64,000 bases of DNA from Serpula lacrymans var. lacrymans S7.9. Its lineage: Eukaryota; Basidiomycota; Agaricomycetes; Boletales; Serpulaceae. Below are positions 33,463 through 43,957 of this stretch, piece by piece. A program made the position numbers and the translations under genes. Numbering within the stretch: position 1 is the stretch's first letter; the number at the start of each line of letters is the position of its first letter. The notes below the pieces were generated by a model, which did not search any database, was not told the DNA's origin, and was given only the letters and a program-made list of their open reading frames with translations. The stretch spans positions 1,375,283 through 1,439,282 of the forward strand of contig NW_006763292.1 in NCBI RefSeq assembly GCF_000218685.1, in the 5' to 3' direction.

Positions 33463-36400
33463 CTACAAGGAGTGCTCCAACTCCACAGCCTTCTTAATAT
33501 CCATCGTGATATCTCCACCTATGGTTTGTTCGTCAAATAGCCCCCCATCCATCTCACCCACTAAATAATCCAGCACGAAACTCTCCTGTATTAGACGATC
33601 CATTCTAGACAGATGACGTTCAGTGTACGGAATCAATATATCAACCATGTCTTTCAAAGCAGTCGTGCCTGTTCCCGTTGGTAAACCATCGTGACGATCA
33701 GTCCCTCGGTCGAACTTCATGAATGCCTTTTCGCCAGTTTCGTTAGCAAGCGCATGGATGAAATCGCCCACCGAACGCAGCTTCAAAATTGCATTCAGGA
33801 CTTCCTGCGCCACTACACTCGTCTTGGCGTTCGCGTTCCAAGTACGAACATGTCGAATTAACCGCGCAAGTTCGGAGTCAGATATAGTTCGAATAATTTC
33901 GTCTACCGTTGGATGGCCTGTCACCGACTGGTTTACTTCTTGGGTCTGTGAAGAAGATTGTATTACTCTAAATAGAACAAGAAGCCTCCCTGGCTGCTCC
34001 ATCGCAAGAGCCAGTTGGATAGCCCTGCGGTAATCACGAACAGCCAGATAATTCATGAAGTTTTGTTCTCTAAATGATTATTTATGACTGGTTAAACGAC
34101 ATCTGTTAACTAAAATACCACTTACTTCAATACCAGTTCTGTTCGTTCTGCTTCTTTTTCTAGTTCTTGTGTCTCTGTGCAGTCCTCCCAGAACGTGACA
34201 ACCGAGTCCGCAGCACCAGAAACAATTATTCGTTCATCAGCACTAATAGCCAATGCCCAAACCTAAAATAAAACTTTAGTGAGATTCACCGTTCACATAA
34301 TCTGTAACAGTTGCGTACCTTATCTTCGTGATTATCCATAGTTGCGACATCTTGTTCATCCCGAATGTTCCACAATTTAACCAGTCCATCTGATGCAGTG
34401 CTCACCAGTTGCATTCCCGCATTGATGAAATCCACTCGAAGAACTGAGTTCGTGTGACCCTCGAAAGTTTTAAGACACGAAAAGTTCTCCAAATCCCATA
34501 ACTTCACAGTCTTATCCCCACTTCCAGTTGCCAAAACCCGCTCCGTCTTCCCAAACCTCACATTCCATACACCTCGCTTGTGACCCTTGAATGTACCAAG
34601 AAGTTTAATTTCCCCACGCGGAGAAGTTTTTCCATTGCTCAAATACTCTACCTCGTAAAGCTTAGCAGTGCGATCCTGGGATCCAGAGGCAAGTAATTTG
34701 TCATTTGGAGAGACGTCCAGTGAATTGATGTCTTTCTCGTGGGCCTTGTATGTCGCAAGACTCATACATTTTATCATGTCATCTGCGGCAGAATTTATGT
34801 CATGTGTAATAGACACAACTGATAGATCCCACATCTTGATTGTGCGATCCTGGCTCCCTGTAAACATAAACCGCAGGGTAGACTCCCCGCCTTCGCTCCG
34901 CGACATGGCAACAGCTCCTACACTTTCGGTATGGCCCTCGCAAAGCGCTAAGCACCTCCATTGGCCGTCCTTGTCGCTTGGATTTTCTTGACCGGACCAT
35001 GGGACCGCCCATATTCTTGCTGAGCGGTCTTTACTTCCACTGACAAGAACACGCCCTCCAGCACCCCGATCAAGACACAGTACACTCTCTGAGTGCCCTG
35101 AAATCAAACGGGCGTCTAATCCAGAGGTCGAGTAAACACGAATAAGGGATGAATTTGTGGCAAAGGCGATATGAGTGTCTACCGGTGTGGATTCCACTGA
35201 AGGTGTTGGAGTAAGGAAGGCAGCATCAACAATCTCGTCATTGAAGCCTACGAATTGACGGACAAGACGACGAGATATTAGCGAATGGAAAAGTATATTT
35301 TGATCTGCGTGAACAGAAACAATGGTTGATGTTGCAGGCACGTAGCTGAGGAAGACAAATAAGCATGCAGGAACAGAAAAAGACATAAGAATTTACAATG
35401 CGTCAACTATTTGCCTTTGCTCCTCTTGGTCTTCCGTTTGGCGGTCTCCTTTATCGAGAGAAAAAAGTAGGTTTCCGTTTTTTCCGTCCCAGACACTAAC
35501 AACTCCTTTCTCTCCCGCCGTATACAGTCGTAGTTGACTCGTATTTGGGTCGTGCCCCACATACTCACCGAGATCAAGTAGTCCCACTGCCTCTACGCAG
35601 TCCAAAACAGCGATTGTGTTGATAAGAACAGGAACAGACAACATTTCTTTTCCTTTCCCTTTCAAGCCGTGTTTTCCCTTCGAAGTTGCTTGCTCATTTA
35701 CTAGATCCCAAATTAAGACAACTGCATCTCTTCCTCCGCTAATAAGCCATTTGCCATCTTCGGTCACGTCAAGACCTCGCGGGACGGATAAATGGCCCTC
35801 CAGAATCGCGAAGGGACGTATACTGCTTGGAGATTTATTAACCGTCGCGGTCAAGTCAAACATACGAATCCGGGTGTCTACGGAAGCAGTTATAAGCTGC
35901 ATGGTTCTGACACTAGTGACCAGCGATGGGTTTCGAGGGATATTGAAAACCAGGGCGCTTACTACACCACCGTGTCCTTTGAAAATGTGTGTAACATGAC
36001 CACGAAGTATATCCCACACCTTCACAACACCATCCGCGGAACCTGAAGCGAAATAAATCGAGGTAGGATCAGCCCTGCACACATGAACAGGAGCATCATG
36101 AGGACGAGCTATGACTCGTATGGGATGTACAGTTCCAATAGTAGAGACAGAAAATGGTATTTCAAAGATGCGAAGTGATGGTGTGGATGTGAATACCATA
36201 ACATGTGTAGATGATGGTGTTACACATAGCGAGGTGATCGATTGTGTGTCCTGGATAGGAATCAGTACACCGAGCAACAAAACCCTTACTAGAACAAGCT
36301 TACTCCTGAGAAACGACAAACTTCGCTTCCGGAAAATATATCTGTCAAAATAACCTCTTCTGCGACACATGTAAGTAGCTTAAATCCATCTGAGGTGATT

Positions 36401-36532
36401 GCGACAGGACCAGAAGTGTGCAAAGGAGAAATAACGCGACCTTTTTTATACCTGTAGCGAGTGAGTAATGTTTTTACAAGCGCAATGATACACATACGCA
36501 GTTTTCAGCTTTTGGCGGGGACTAGATGCCAT
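33463..36532 (-). CDS. UTP13: U3 snoRNP/SSU processome protein Utp13 (TBL3)
   Basis: It has six exons on the minus strand: 36532-36498, 36451-36304, 36250-35397, 35345-34319, 34262-34126 and 34069-33463. The five GT-AG introns are 46-56 nt, and the spliced product is 935 aa with every junction in frame. Utp13 is a tandem WD40 subunit of the UTP-B complex, which acts in early 18S pre-rRNA processing in the nucleolus. The N-terminus (KLKTAY...SPLHTSGPVAIT) matches the Utp13 opening. WD repeats show as GVVKVWDI, GRDAVVLIWDL, GSKDRSARIWAV, GSQDRTIKMWDL, GSQDRTAKLYEV, GSGDKTVKLWDL and SDGLVKLWNI. HEDKVWALAISADE crosses the 34319/34262 junction. The C-terminal Utp13 domain (about 740-860) includes YRRAIQLALAMEQPGRLL and LIPYTERHLSRMDRLIQESFVLDYL. 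It is longer than the yeast and human proteins (about 810 aa) through loops in the N-terminal propeller. Confidence 0.95.
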
Positions 36533-36659
36533 GCTTTTATGACTGCACCACCTTGCAAGTGGCAGGCTAAAATTTCAAGATCAGACACGTTGTTTACGCA
36601 TGTGTACCAAAAGCCTTCTTTGCCGATTCGTTAATATCACCTGTCACTGAGACGTATAA

Positions 36660-37080
36660 TCTATCTATAACAAAGGGGATGGTGGTCCCGAAAGTCGCGT
36701 GCGGAGCACGTGGGAGCACGTTTTTTCGCTTAGCTTCGCTTAGCTTCGCTCGCGTGGTTTTTTGTGGCACCACGGGTGTGGAAGGTGCCGCAGGCACCTG
36801 ACAGTTGCAGCAAAGCTGCGACGAGTGCAACTCGTCTATAACGAAGGGGACGGTGGTCCCAAAAGTCGCGTGCGGCACACGTGGGAGCACATTTTTTCGC
36901 TTAGTTTCGCTCGCGTGGTTTTCGGTTAGCAGGAGAGGGAAGGTAGTGCAGTAGTAACGAGTGCAGTGAAAATTGCAGCCACATTGAAAATTCTCACGGT
37001 TATAAGAACATTCAACAATTGTAGTGAAAATTGTAGCCACATTAAAGATTCTCGCGCTTAATCATTTTTACTACAAAACG
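36660..37080 (+). mobile_element. Two Helitron-like 5' termini, nested or tandem
   Basis: TCTATAACAAAGGGGATGG starts at 36664 and TCTATAACGAAGGGGACGG at 36835; the same terminus occurs at 42117. Each is followed by GTGGTCCC(G/A)AAAGTCGCG and a CGTGCGG(A/C)(G/A)CACG hairpin, then GCTTAG(C/T)TTCGCTCGCGTGG. Helitrons begin with TC and insert after A; the 42117 copy does follow an A. Between the two termini lie small hairpins (GTGCCGCAGGCAC, GCAGCAAAGCTGC). The segment ends vaguely around 37080 after repeats of GCCACATT(G/A)AA(A/G)ATTCTC. It begins about 130 bp upstream of the UTP13 start codon. Confidence 0.6.
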
Positions 37081-37241
37081 CGATATAGTGGACACCAAAA
37101 CTCACGCCTGTGGCACGACGTGACACAACTCAACCAAACAAACCTCTTTTCCTACTATGTGGGGAAGTGGTCTGGCCCTACACACAAAACAAATTGTTGT
37201 CGAGAATTTGCACATTTTGCATTACAAAAATTAACAGCCAT

Positions 37242-37658
37242 TGTAACAAACAAGAGTTAGTTACTCTGGTGCACACAGGAACACACTATAAAGGTAGTGA
37301 ATGGGGAGTGGTTACCCCTTAGGCTGCAGAGAGTTTGTTGGTTAACAACAGGAGGACTTGCTAAGGAGTCTCCTGGATCTATTGGGGTATATATACTAAT
37401 ACAGAGTATTTGTACTTATGTACTGTACAGTTGATAAAGTTAGTGGCTGATGATGTCATGGGGCCTAGCCCGCATGACCAGCTCCACTGTGTGAGAGAGT
37501 TGTATCTAAAATAAGAATAAGGCAATGTGGCGCGAGAAAGAGGAGTTTTGAACAAAAGGGGAAGTGCCGCGTGGCACTATGTGTGAAAGCTAAAGGGTAC
37601 AAGGTTAAAGCGGAGAATGAAAAAGAAGGAAAGGTCCGAAAATTGTGTTATCGTAATA
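37242..37658 (-). repeat. 3' LTR of gypsy element A
   Basis: On the plus strand it runs from TGTAACAAACAAGAG to TGTGTTATCGTAATA. In element orientation it follows a purine tract (AGAAGGGGGGTAG) that fits the polypurine primer. It differs from the partner at 40331-40615 at only a handful of positions over 285 bp, so the element is fairly young. Confidence 0.9.
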
Positions 37659-39720
37659 CTACCCCCCTTCTAAGGCTTGACTTCCAGGTGAGACCAAATA
37701 CCGGATGTGGTTGTTAAATTTTTGGTATAGGTTGAAAAAGGGAATTAAAAAGTTTCGAGTCCATGCCTCTAAGCTTCCTAGGAGCTGAGGGGTTCTTAGA
37801 ATAAAATTTGCAAACATTGTGTCGCGGGAATTGTTCAGATGGGCTTCTGGTTCCCACGTTCTGTCCTCATCTCCATAGCCATTCCATAGGACTAGGAACT
37901 CTAATTTGCCACGCTTCAAGTGTGCATCCACCACCCGTTCGACTTCAAACTCTTCTTCACCTTCCTGGGTGACTACAACCGGGCTAATATTGACCGTGGG
38001 TACTACCCTCATTTGTTTTGGGAGTTCCAGCTCTACTGCGTTGGGTTTAACTTCCTTAATCCAGTAAGGGCCAATCCACTTTCCGGTCAGTTTTCTAGAC
38101 TGCCGATCTTTTAACTTTAAATGGTCGGTATCTAACCAAACCAGGTCGCCGACCTTGTAGTCAGGGGCCTTAGAGTGTCTACGCTCTGCCCTGTCTTTCA
38201 TCTGCTCTGCAGTTTTGAATAGCGCCTTGCGCGTTTCGTCTAACACAGATTTCATGTCTTTTGCCATGTTCCCAGCAGCCTTGTTCTTGCTTTTACCAGG
38301 TTCTACACCTATTCTGGGGAGGTACAATCTAGTAACCTCGAATGGTGCCTTTCCTGTAGCCGACAACTGTTTAATATTGTATGAGAACTGGGCTATCTTT
38401 AGCCACTTGGCCCAATCCATCTGTCTGTCATTAATAAATATGCGGAGGTATTGCTTCAACTCCTGGTTGAGTCTCTCCGTTTGTCCATCAGTCTGCGGAT
38501 GGAACACTGTTGATAATTTAGGTTTGATGCACAGCACCCGGCATAATTCTTTCGTAAATTCACTAGTGAATTGTGGTCCTCTATCAGAGATAACCGTCTC
38601 TGGTAACCCATGGATAGACCATACAAAATCTGTAAATAAATCTGCCGTACCAGCGGCAGTAATAGTTTTGTTGGTGGGTATGAATACCACTTCTTTGGAG
38701 AAGCGATCTACTACCACCATTACTGAATTATACCCATTTGACTCGGGCAGATCCGTTGTGAAATCAACCAATATATCTTGCCAGGGACCAGCTGGTATCA
38801 AATTCGGCATAAGTTTACCGGCCGGCGGTTGGTGAGAATTCTTAGCCATGGCACATCTCAGACAGGATTTTATGTATTCCTGTACGTCTTTGACCATGCC
38901 AGGCCACATGTAGTTTCTGGAGATCAACTCCATTGTTCTTGCCACCCAGGGTGCCCAGCCACTGGAGTGTCATGATGTCTATCTATTGCCTTGATCCTTG
39001 CGGACTCAGGCACATAGATTTTGTCTTTAAAATGGAAGAGCCCGTCTTCCCATAAATAGTTTTTATTGCCATCAAGGTGCGCCTTCTCTTCTGAGGAGAT
39101 GTCTTTCTTGAAGACTTCCAGAAGATCGGAATCCTGCCCCACTCTAACATTGGCAACCCTTGATTAGTCTATCAGGGTAACACCTTTGTTGTCATCTTCA
39201 ATGCCGTTGGCATGATCCTCTCTTCTGGACAAAGTGTCCGCTTTCCCCATAGAGCTTCCAGGCTTATGAATTAATTTATAATTAAACCTTGACAAGTATA
39301 CCGCGTAGCGGGCCTGTCTTCAGTTCAAGTCTCGGGCCGTCATAAAATACTCCAGATTCTTATGATTGGTCCAAATTTCAAATTGGTGCCTAGCACCTTC
39401 TAAGTAGTGCCGCCAGTGCTCTATCTAGAGCTCTAATGATGGCCAGCATCTCCTTATCATATATTTGATAGTTGCGCTCTGTAGGCAACAAACTATGCAA
39501 TAAATAGGCACAAGGCCTCCAAAGATCATCAGGGCATTTAATTGATAGAACAGCCCCAGTAGCAAAATCAGAAGAGTTAGTTTCCAACCGGAACTCTTTG
39601 TCTAATTCTGGAAATGCTAATATGGGCGCTGTTATAAACGCCTGCTTAAGCTTATCATAAGCTTCTTGTTCTTTGGCGCACCAGTGCCAAACAATGTCCT
39701 TTTTAGTGAGATTGTTCAAC
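37659..39720 (-). pseudogene. gypsy A pol: RNase H, integrase, chromodomain
   Basis: Transcription order is high to low. RNase H (39719-39390) has FRLETNSSDFATGAVLS and YQIYDKEMLAIIRAL. The zinc-binding region of integrase (39142-38924) has HHDTPVAGHPG and, after a frameshift near 38940, CLRCA. The integrase core (38945 downward) shows ILVDFTTDLP, VISDRGPQFTSEF and QTDGQTERLNQELKQYL, the D-D-E triad. Near the end VERVVDAHLKRGKLEFLVLW and RTWEPEAHL form a chromodomain, placing it with the chromoviruses, whose chromodomain is thought to guide insertion to heterochromatin. The 428-codon integrase frame is intact to its stop at 37659. Upstream RT is absent. Confidence 0.92.
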
Positions 39721-40330
39721 GGGATTTATCTGCAGCTCGGCGAGTTGACTTGTCAATGCCTGAATCTGCGCACGCATGTTGTGCAGCAGAGCATTGATAT
39801 CTGGTTGCAACGACATGTTGACTTGTTCTCTTTGGTAATGTAAAAAAAAGGTAACTGGGGGTCTCCACTTGCTATCTGCGGATCAACCTCTTCCCAGCTG
39901 AGTATCAGATCTCAATCTCCGACTACCCACACTATAGTATTTGAAAGGTATATAAAAAGTATAGTATTAAACCCTGGTCCGAACGGTTGTCAGGGGGTGG
40001 TCCGCTTATTAAGCTGTCAACCCTTCTCCAACTGGTGGAGGCAAGTGCCCGGCCTGGTCAGAGGAAAATGAAGAAGAAGTTTTTGTATGTAAATTCTAAT
40101 CAACAGCGATTCCACACTGACTGCTGAGCTAAGTACTCCCCTTAACGCTGGGGGCTGCATATTGAAGGTTTTGTTTCTTCTCCCAAAGCACTACAAGGCC
40201 GTCGCAAAGAGCGCACCTATCTGCTATGCGGGATATTCCCAAACAATAACCAAATCTCCTTCACCCTGGAGTCCGGGTGCCCAGTGGGACTTTTGCACAA
40301 CGTGCAAGAGAGTAGAAGAGGGAGTCCTAA
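39721..40330 (-). mobile_element. gypsy A leader and gag start, joined to RNase H by deletion
   Basis: Reading on the minus strand, the leader follows the LTR. It contains the GGTCCGAACGGTTGTC block and CTTATTAAGC, which recur at 45.9, 51.1 and 63.1 kb. An ATG at about 39815 opens MSLQPDINALLHNMRAQIQA (gag N-terminus). After about 32 codons the sequence jumps out of frame into RNase H (NNLTKKD). The rest of gag, protease and RT is missing. Confidence 0.75.
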
Positions 40331-40615
40331 TGTAACAACCAAGAGTTAGTTACTCTGGCGCACACAGGAACACACTATAAAGGTAGTGAATGGGGAGTGA
40401 TTACCCCTTAGGCTGCAGAGAGTTTGTTGGTTAACAACAGGAGGACTTGCTGAGGAGTCTCCTGGATCTATTGGGGTATATAGACTAATACAGAGTATTT
40501 GTACTTATGTACTGTACAGTTGATAAAGTTAGTGGCTGATGATGTCATGGGGCCTAGCCCGCATGACCAGCTCCACTGTGTGAGAGAGTTGTATCTAAAA
40601 TAAGAATAAGGCAAT
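40331..40615 (-). repeat. Truncated 5' LTR of gypsy element A
   Basis: On the plus strand it starts TGTAACAACCAAGAG and stops at AAGGCAATG, 285 of about 417 bp. The missing part is the U3 start. It abuts the RT of element B with no target duplication. Confidence 0.85.
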
Positions 40616-42085
40616 GATTCTTTCATAATATTTCGAGTACTCGGCGCGTCATTGCCCAATATTCCTTGATGGTTGTTGTAAAAATCATGATGTTGTCAAG
40701 GTATATTACAACCTTTCCTTCATCGATCAGATCTTTAAACAATGCATTCATCATTGTTTGGAAGGTCGCTGGTGAATTTGTGAGACTGAAGAACATTACT
40801 AATGGTTCATACAGCCCTCTATTTGTTCTGAAGGCTGCTTTCTCTTCGTCTCCTTCTACAATTCAAATATTGTTGTATCCCCATTGTATATCTAACTTTG
40901 AAGTATTTGGCTCCACGTAGTTTATCCACTAGTTCATTTATCAGTGGTAGTGGGTATCAATTTTTGATGGTGATGTTGTTTAGTTTTTGATAGTCTTGTA
41001 CGGGTCTGGTTTTCTGTCCTTTTTCTTTACAAAGAAGAATGGTGAAGCAAACAGAGATTTAGATGGGCGTATCCTGCCTGATTCTAAATTTTCTCTGATA
41101 AACTCATCCAGTTGTTCCTGCTCTCCTAACGCTAAAGGATACACCTTGCAATCTAATTTGTGTTCTCCTGGTATTAGTTCTATAGCAAGATCCCATTCAC
41201 GTCTTTCTGGCAGTGCATCAAAATTCTCTTTATCAAATACATCTTTGTAATCATATATTTTGGGACTATCTTATTGAAGCCTCCTTCCTTTCGATCTTTC
41301 CCAGCGGCCTCGGCAAGTCGTTGTGCAGTTGTGCCTGTAGCTCTTATCTGGTAAAGATGTTCTGGAATTCCGGTTTCTTCATAATTAAGGAGATCTATCT
41401 GGATCAGCTGATCCCCTTCTGGGAAGTCTACTTCTTTGGAGTATGTTTCCGGGTCTTCCTCTGGATCAGAGAGTTGGACCTTTCGTTTGCATTCCTCCGG
41501 ACATCTTTCAAACTTTATGTCCAATTTCTTCTAGTCAATGCTTGAATTATGTTTTGATAACCATTCATACCCTAGAAACATCCTTCCACTGCCAAGATTA
41601 GTGACAGCAAAATGAATTCTTTTGGAATGATCATCAATTTCCATTTTAAGTTCAACGAACTCTTTGATGGCTCCGTCTTTATTCAGAGTTCCATCTGCAT
41701 TGTATACTGGTATTGGTCTCGGTATCTTATGTGTTTGATATCTCTGAGTTTTTACAAATTCGGAATTTATACAGCTTCCCGTACATCCGCTATCTAGCAG
41801 TGCTTGGATCGTTGTTGATCTTTGCATGTCTAGTGTTGTCAACCTGCAGGTGATATTCATTTGGTTTCCCTGCGTTCCTTGGATGTACTTTTTTGGGGTA
41901 TGAAGTTCTAAGATAGCTAACTCAGTGTCATGTAACGATAGTGCATTGAGTTCTTTGATTGTTTCTCTTATTGCTTCTTTTCCTCTTTTATGGTGCGTCC
42001 AGGCGTTTAAGATTCCAATGGATCTCTCTTCCTGTTGGTCTTTAAGTCTTTCTGCTACCCATCTGGGAGTCCATGCTGCTGTCAT
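40616..42085 (-). pseudogene. gypsy B protease and reverse transcriptase
   Basis: The protease (42085-41531) has QALLDSGCTGSCINSEFV with the catalytic DSG, and a C-terminal FLGYEWL. An in-frame TAG follows, then the linker to RT, then shifted frames with YKDVFDKENFDALPERREWD, GRIRPSKS and FFFVKKKD. RT continues as LTNSPATFQTMMNALFKDLI and GKVVIYLDNIMIF. The normal Y-x-D-D is YLDN here (GAC-AAC), so the second catalytic Asp is lost. The frame stops at VLEIL, where the element A LTR is joined; B's RNase H and integrase are not found elsewhere. Confidence 0.88.
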
Positions 42086-42116
42086 TAGTTTCTTTTTTTC
42101 TTTTTCTAGGTTTTTA

Positions 42117-43957
42117 TCTATAACAAAGGGGACAGTGGTCTCAAATGTTGCGTGCGAGCCATGTTGTGTCAGTTATTTTGCTTAGTTTCACTCGCATGGT
42201 TTTTGTGGCAACACAGCAGTACAGTAGTAGTGAACGCAGTGGAAATTGTAGCCACACTGAAGAATTCTCACGCTTATAAGAACAGACAGCACAAGTTCAC
42301 TGACTTTTGACTCAATAAAATTTGATCACTTAACTGTATTATTATTACTCAAAAGATCGTGTGGAGTAGCTCAGTCAAGAGCAGTGGAATGCTTTTGATA
42401 TCAACATACAGTCAATTTATGATAACTGGGGAACAACTTGCTTTATTCACAGTGCTGGAGGTACCGGTAGGGGAAAAACATATCTCTGTAATACAATTAC
42501 TGCTGTTGTTTGAGCAAGGGATAAATATAATGTTGCTCTATGTAGCATCCTCTGGGATTGCAACCCTGCTCTTGGAGGGTGACCACACAGCTCATTTGTG
42601 CCTTGAAATCCCTATTCCTGTGAATAAAGCATCCACATGGATTCCAAAAAACCCTGACCCCCATACCAGAGTTATTGTCTGGGATAAAGCATTGATGCAA
42701 CACCATCATGGAATTGAAGCATTGGATTGTACATTGTGGGACATTTTGGATAATCAGCTTCCATTTGGAGGTATTACAATGGTCTTTGGAGGGGACTTCT
42801 GCCAGACAACACCTGTTGTTCCAAGAGGGTCAAGGCAACATATTATTTCTGTCTCTCTTAGAAGGTCACAACTGTGGACAAATATCCATGTCTGCTATTT
42901 CACACAGAACATGTGCCTGGACCGTATCCAGAAATTGAAGCCTTTGCTAGCTGGCTCCTGGATGTTGGTAGTGGGTGTGGAATTGCAGGAGATGGAACTA
43001 TTGAGCTCCCCACCAACATGCTTATGCCAGAAAACACCATAGACTCATTAGTCAACACTACCTATCCTGGAATTGCAAATGGAGACCAAGATGACCATTA
43101 TTTCTTCCACTGCACCATCCTCTCCACAAAAAATGATACTCTTAGCAACCTTAATTCAGCAATGCTCACAAAATTCCCTGAAGAAGAGTTAGTAGCTCTG
43201 TCAATTGATAAAGTGGTTGGAGAGGGGCATGAACATTATCCTGTGGAATTCTTGAACTCCTTGCAAGTATCTGGCGTTCCTGAAGCGCACCTCAAAATTA
43301 AAGCTGAATGTCCACTTATGCTCCTCCACAATATTGATCCATTGTCAGTTCCCTGTCCATGCTGCCTTTGCATGAGCATTAACCAGTCTCAAGGTCAATC
43401 AGTTACACAGGTTGGGCTGGATTTATGTGTTCCAGTATTTTCACATGGGCAACTTTATGTTATATTGACTTGCTGCACTTCAGGAGAGAGAATAAAAGTG
43501 CTATTTCCACATGGTTCAAATGACAGATGTACCGTCAATGTGGTATATCCCGAAATTCTGACTGGCTTTATCCGTCACTGGCAAGTAGATTTTTCTGCAA
43601 TTCTCACCCTTTTTACTAACATGTTTTGATATCAGACCATATTATTATCCTTTACCATTTCTGGAGTTTTTATTTCTTATTTTTATTTCTCAACAATTTA
43701 TCAATGTAATACCACAGACTTCTTATGTTACAATATATGTTGATGTTTGTAAAGATTCAATGAATCATCTGCTCGAATTCAGTATACTGTGCACAAGTTT
43801 AGGGCAGGCTTATAAGGACATTCAACAAGAGAACAGCAAGTTAAACATGCATCATAGGATCCAAAGACTTAACATACATTACAGACAGCATAAGTTCACT
43901 GACTTAACATTTTGATCAGACAGTATTATTATTATTATTTATCATATAGCAAAAACA
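42117..43957 (+). mobile_element. Helitron fragment inserted between gag and protease of gypsy B
   Basis: The left border is sharp: host TTTTTA is followed by TCTATAACAAAGGGGAC, the same 5' terminus as at 36664 and 36835. The right border lies near 43957, where the gag frame resumes. I cannot find a convincing CTRR end with hairpin before it. Sequence near 42285-42350 (AGTTCACTGACTT...GTATTATTATTA) recurs near 43880-43945, so there is also an internal direct repeat. Confidence 0.65.
42359..43629 (+). pseudogene. Helitron PIF1-like helicase, C-terminal part
   Basis: Walker A GGTGRGKTYL is readable near 42458-42487 in one frame. The next motifs are in another: VASSGIATLLLEGDHTAH, VIVWDKALMQHH (motif II, WDE now WDK), and PFGGITMVFGGDFCQTTPVV. 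After a further shift (42874-43629) come FASWLLDVGSG, PGIANGDQDDHYFFHCTILS, LKIKAECPLMLLHNIDP and INQSQGQSVTQVGLDL...SHGQLYVILTCCTS. About 50 residues normally found between NIDP and the SQGQ block are absent. The N-terminal Rep nuclease is not present. It is non-functional. Confidence 0.88.

Noticed and set aside
35616..35999. Plus ORFs over UTP13
   Set aside because: They are antisense shadows of WD40 exons; the minus strand has consistent splice sites and motifs.
36594..37040. A 148-codon minus ORF with a repeated KRKNVLPR-PHATFGTT unit
   Set aside because: It is the antisense translation of two Helitron 5' termini; the repeat in the protein is the repeat in the DNA.
38215..38835. A 206-codon plus ORF
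   Set aside because: It is the antisense shadow of the gypsy integrase frame.
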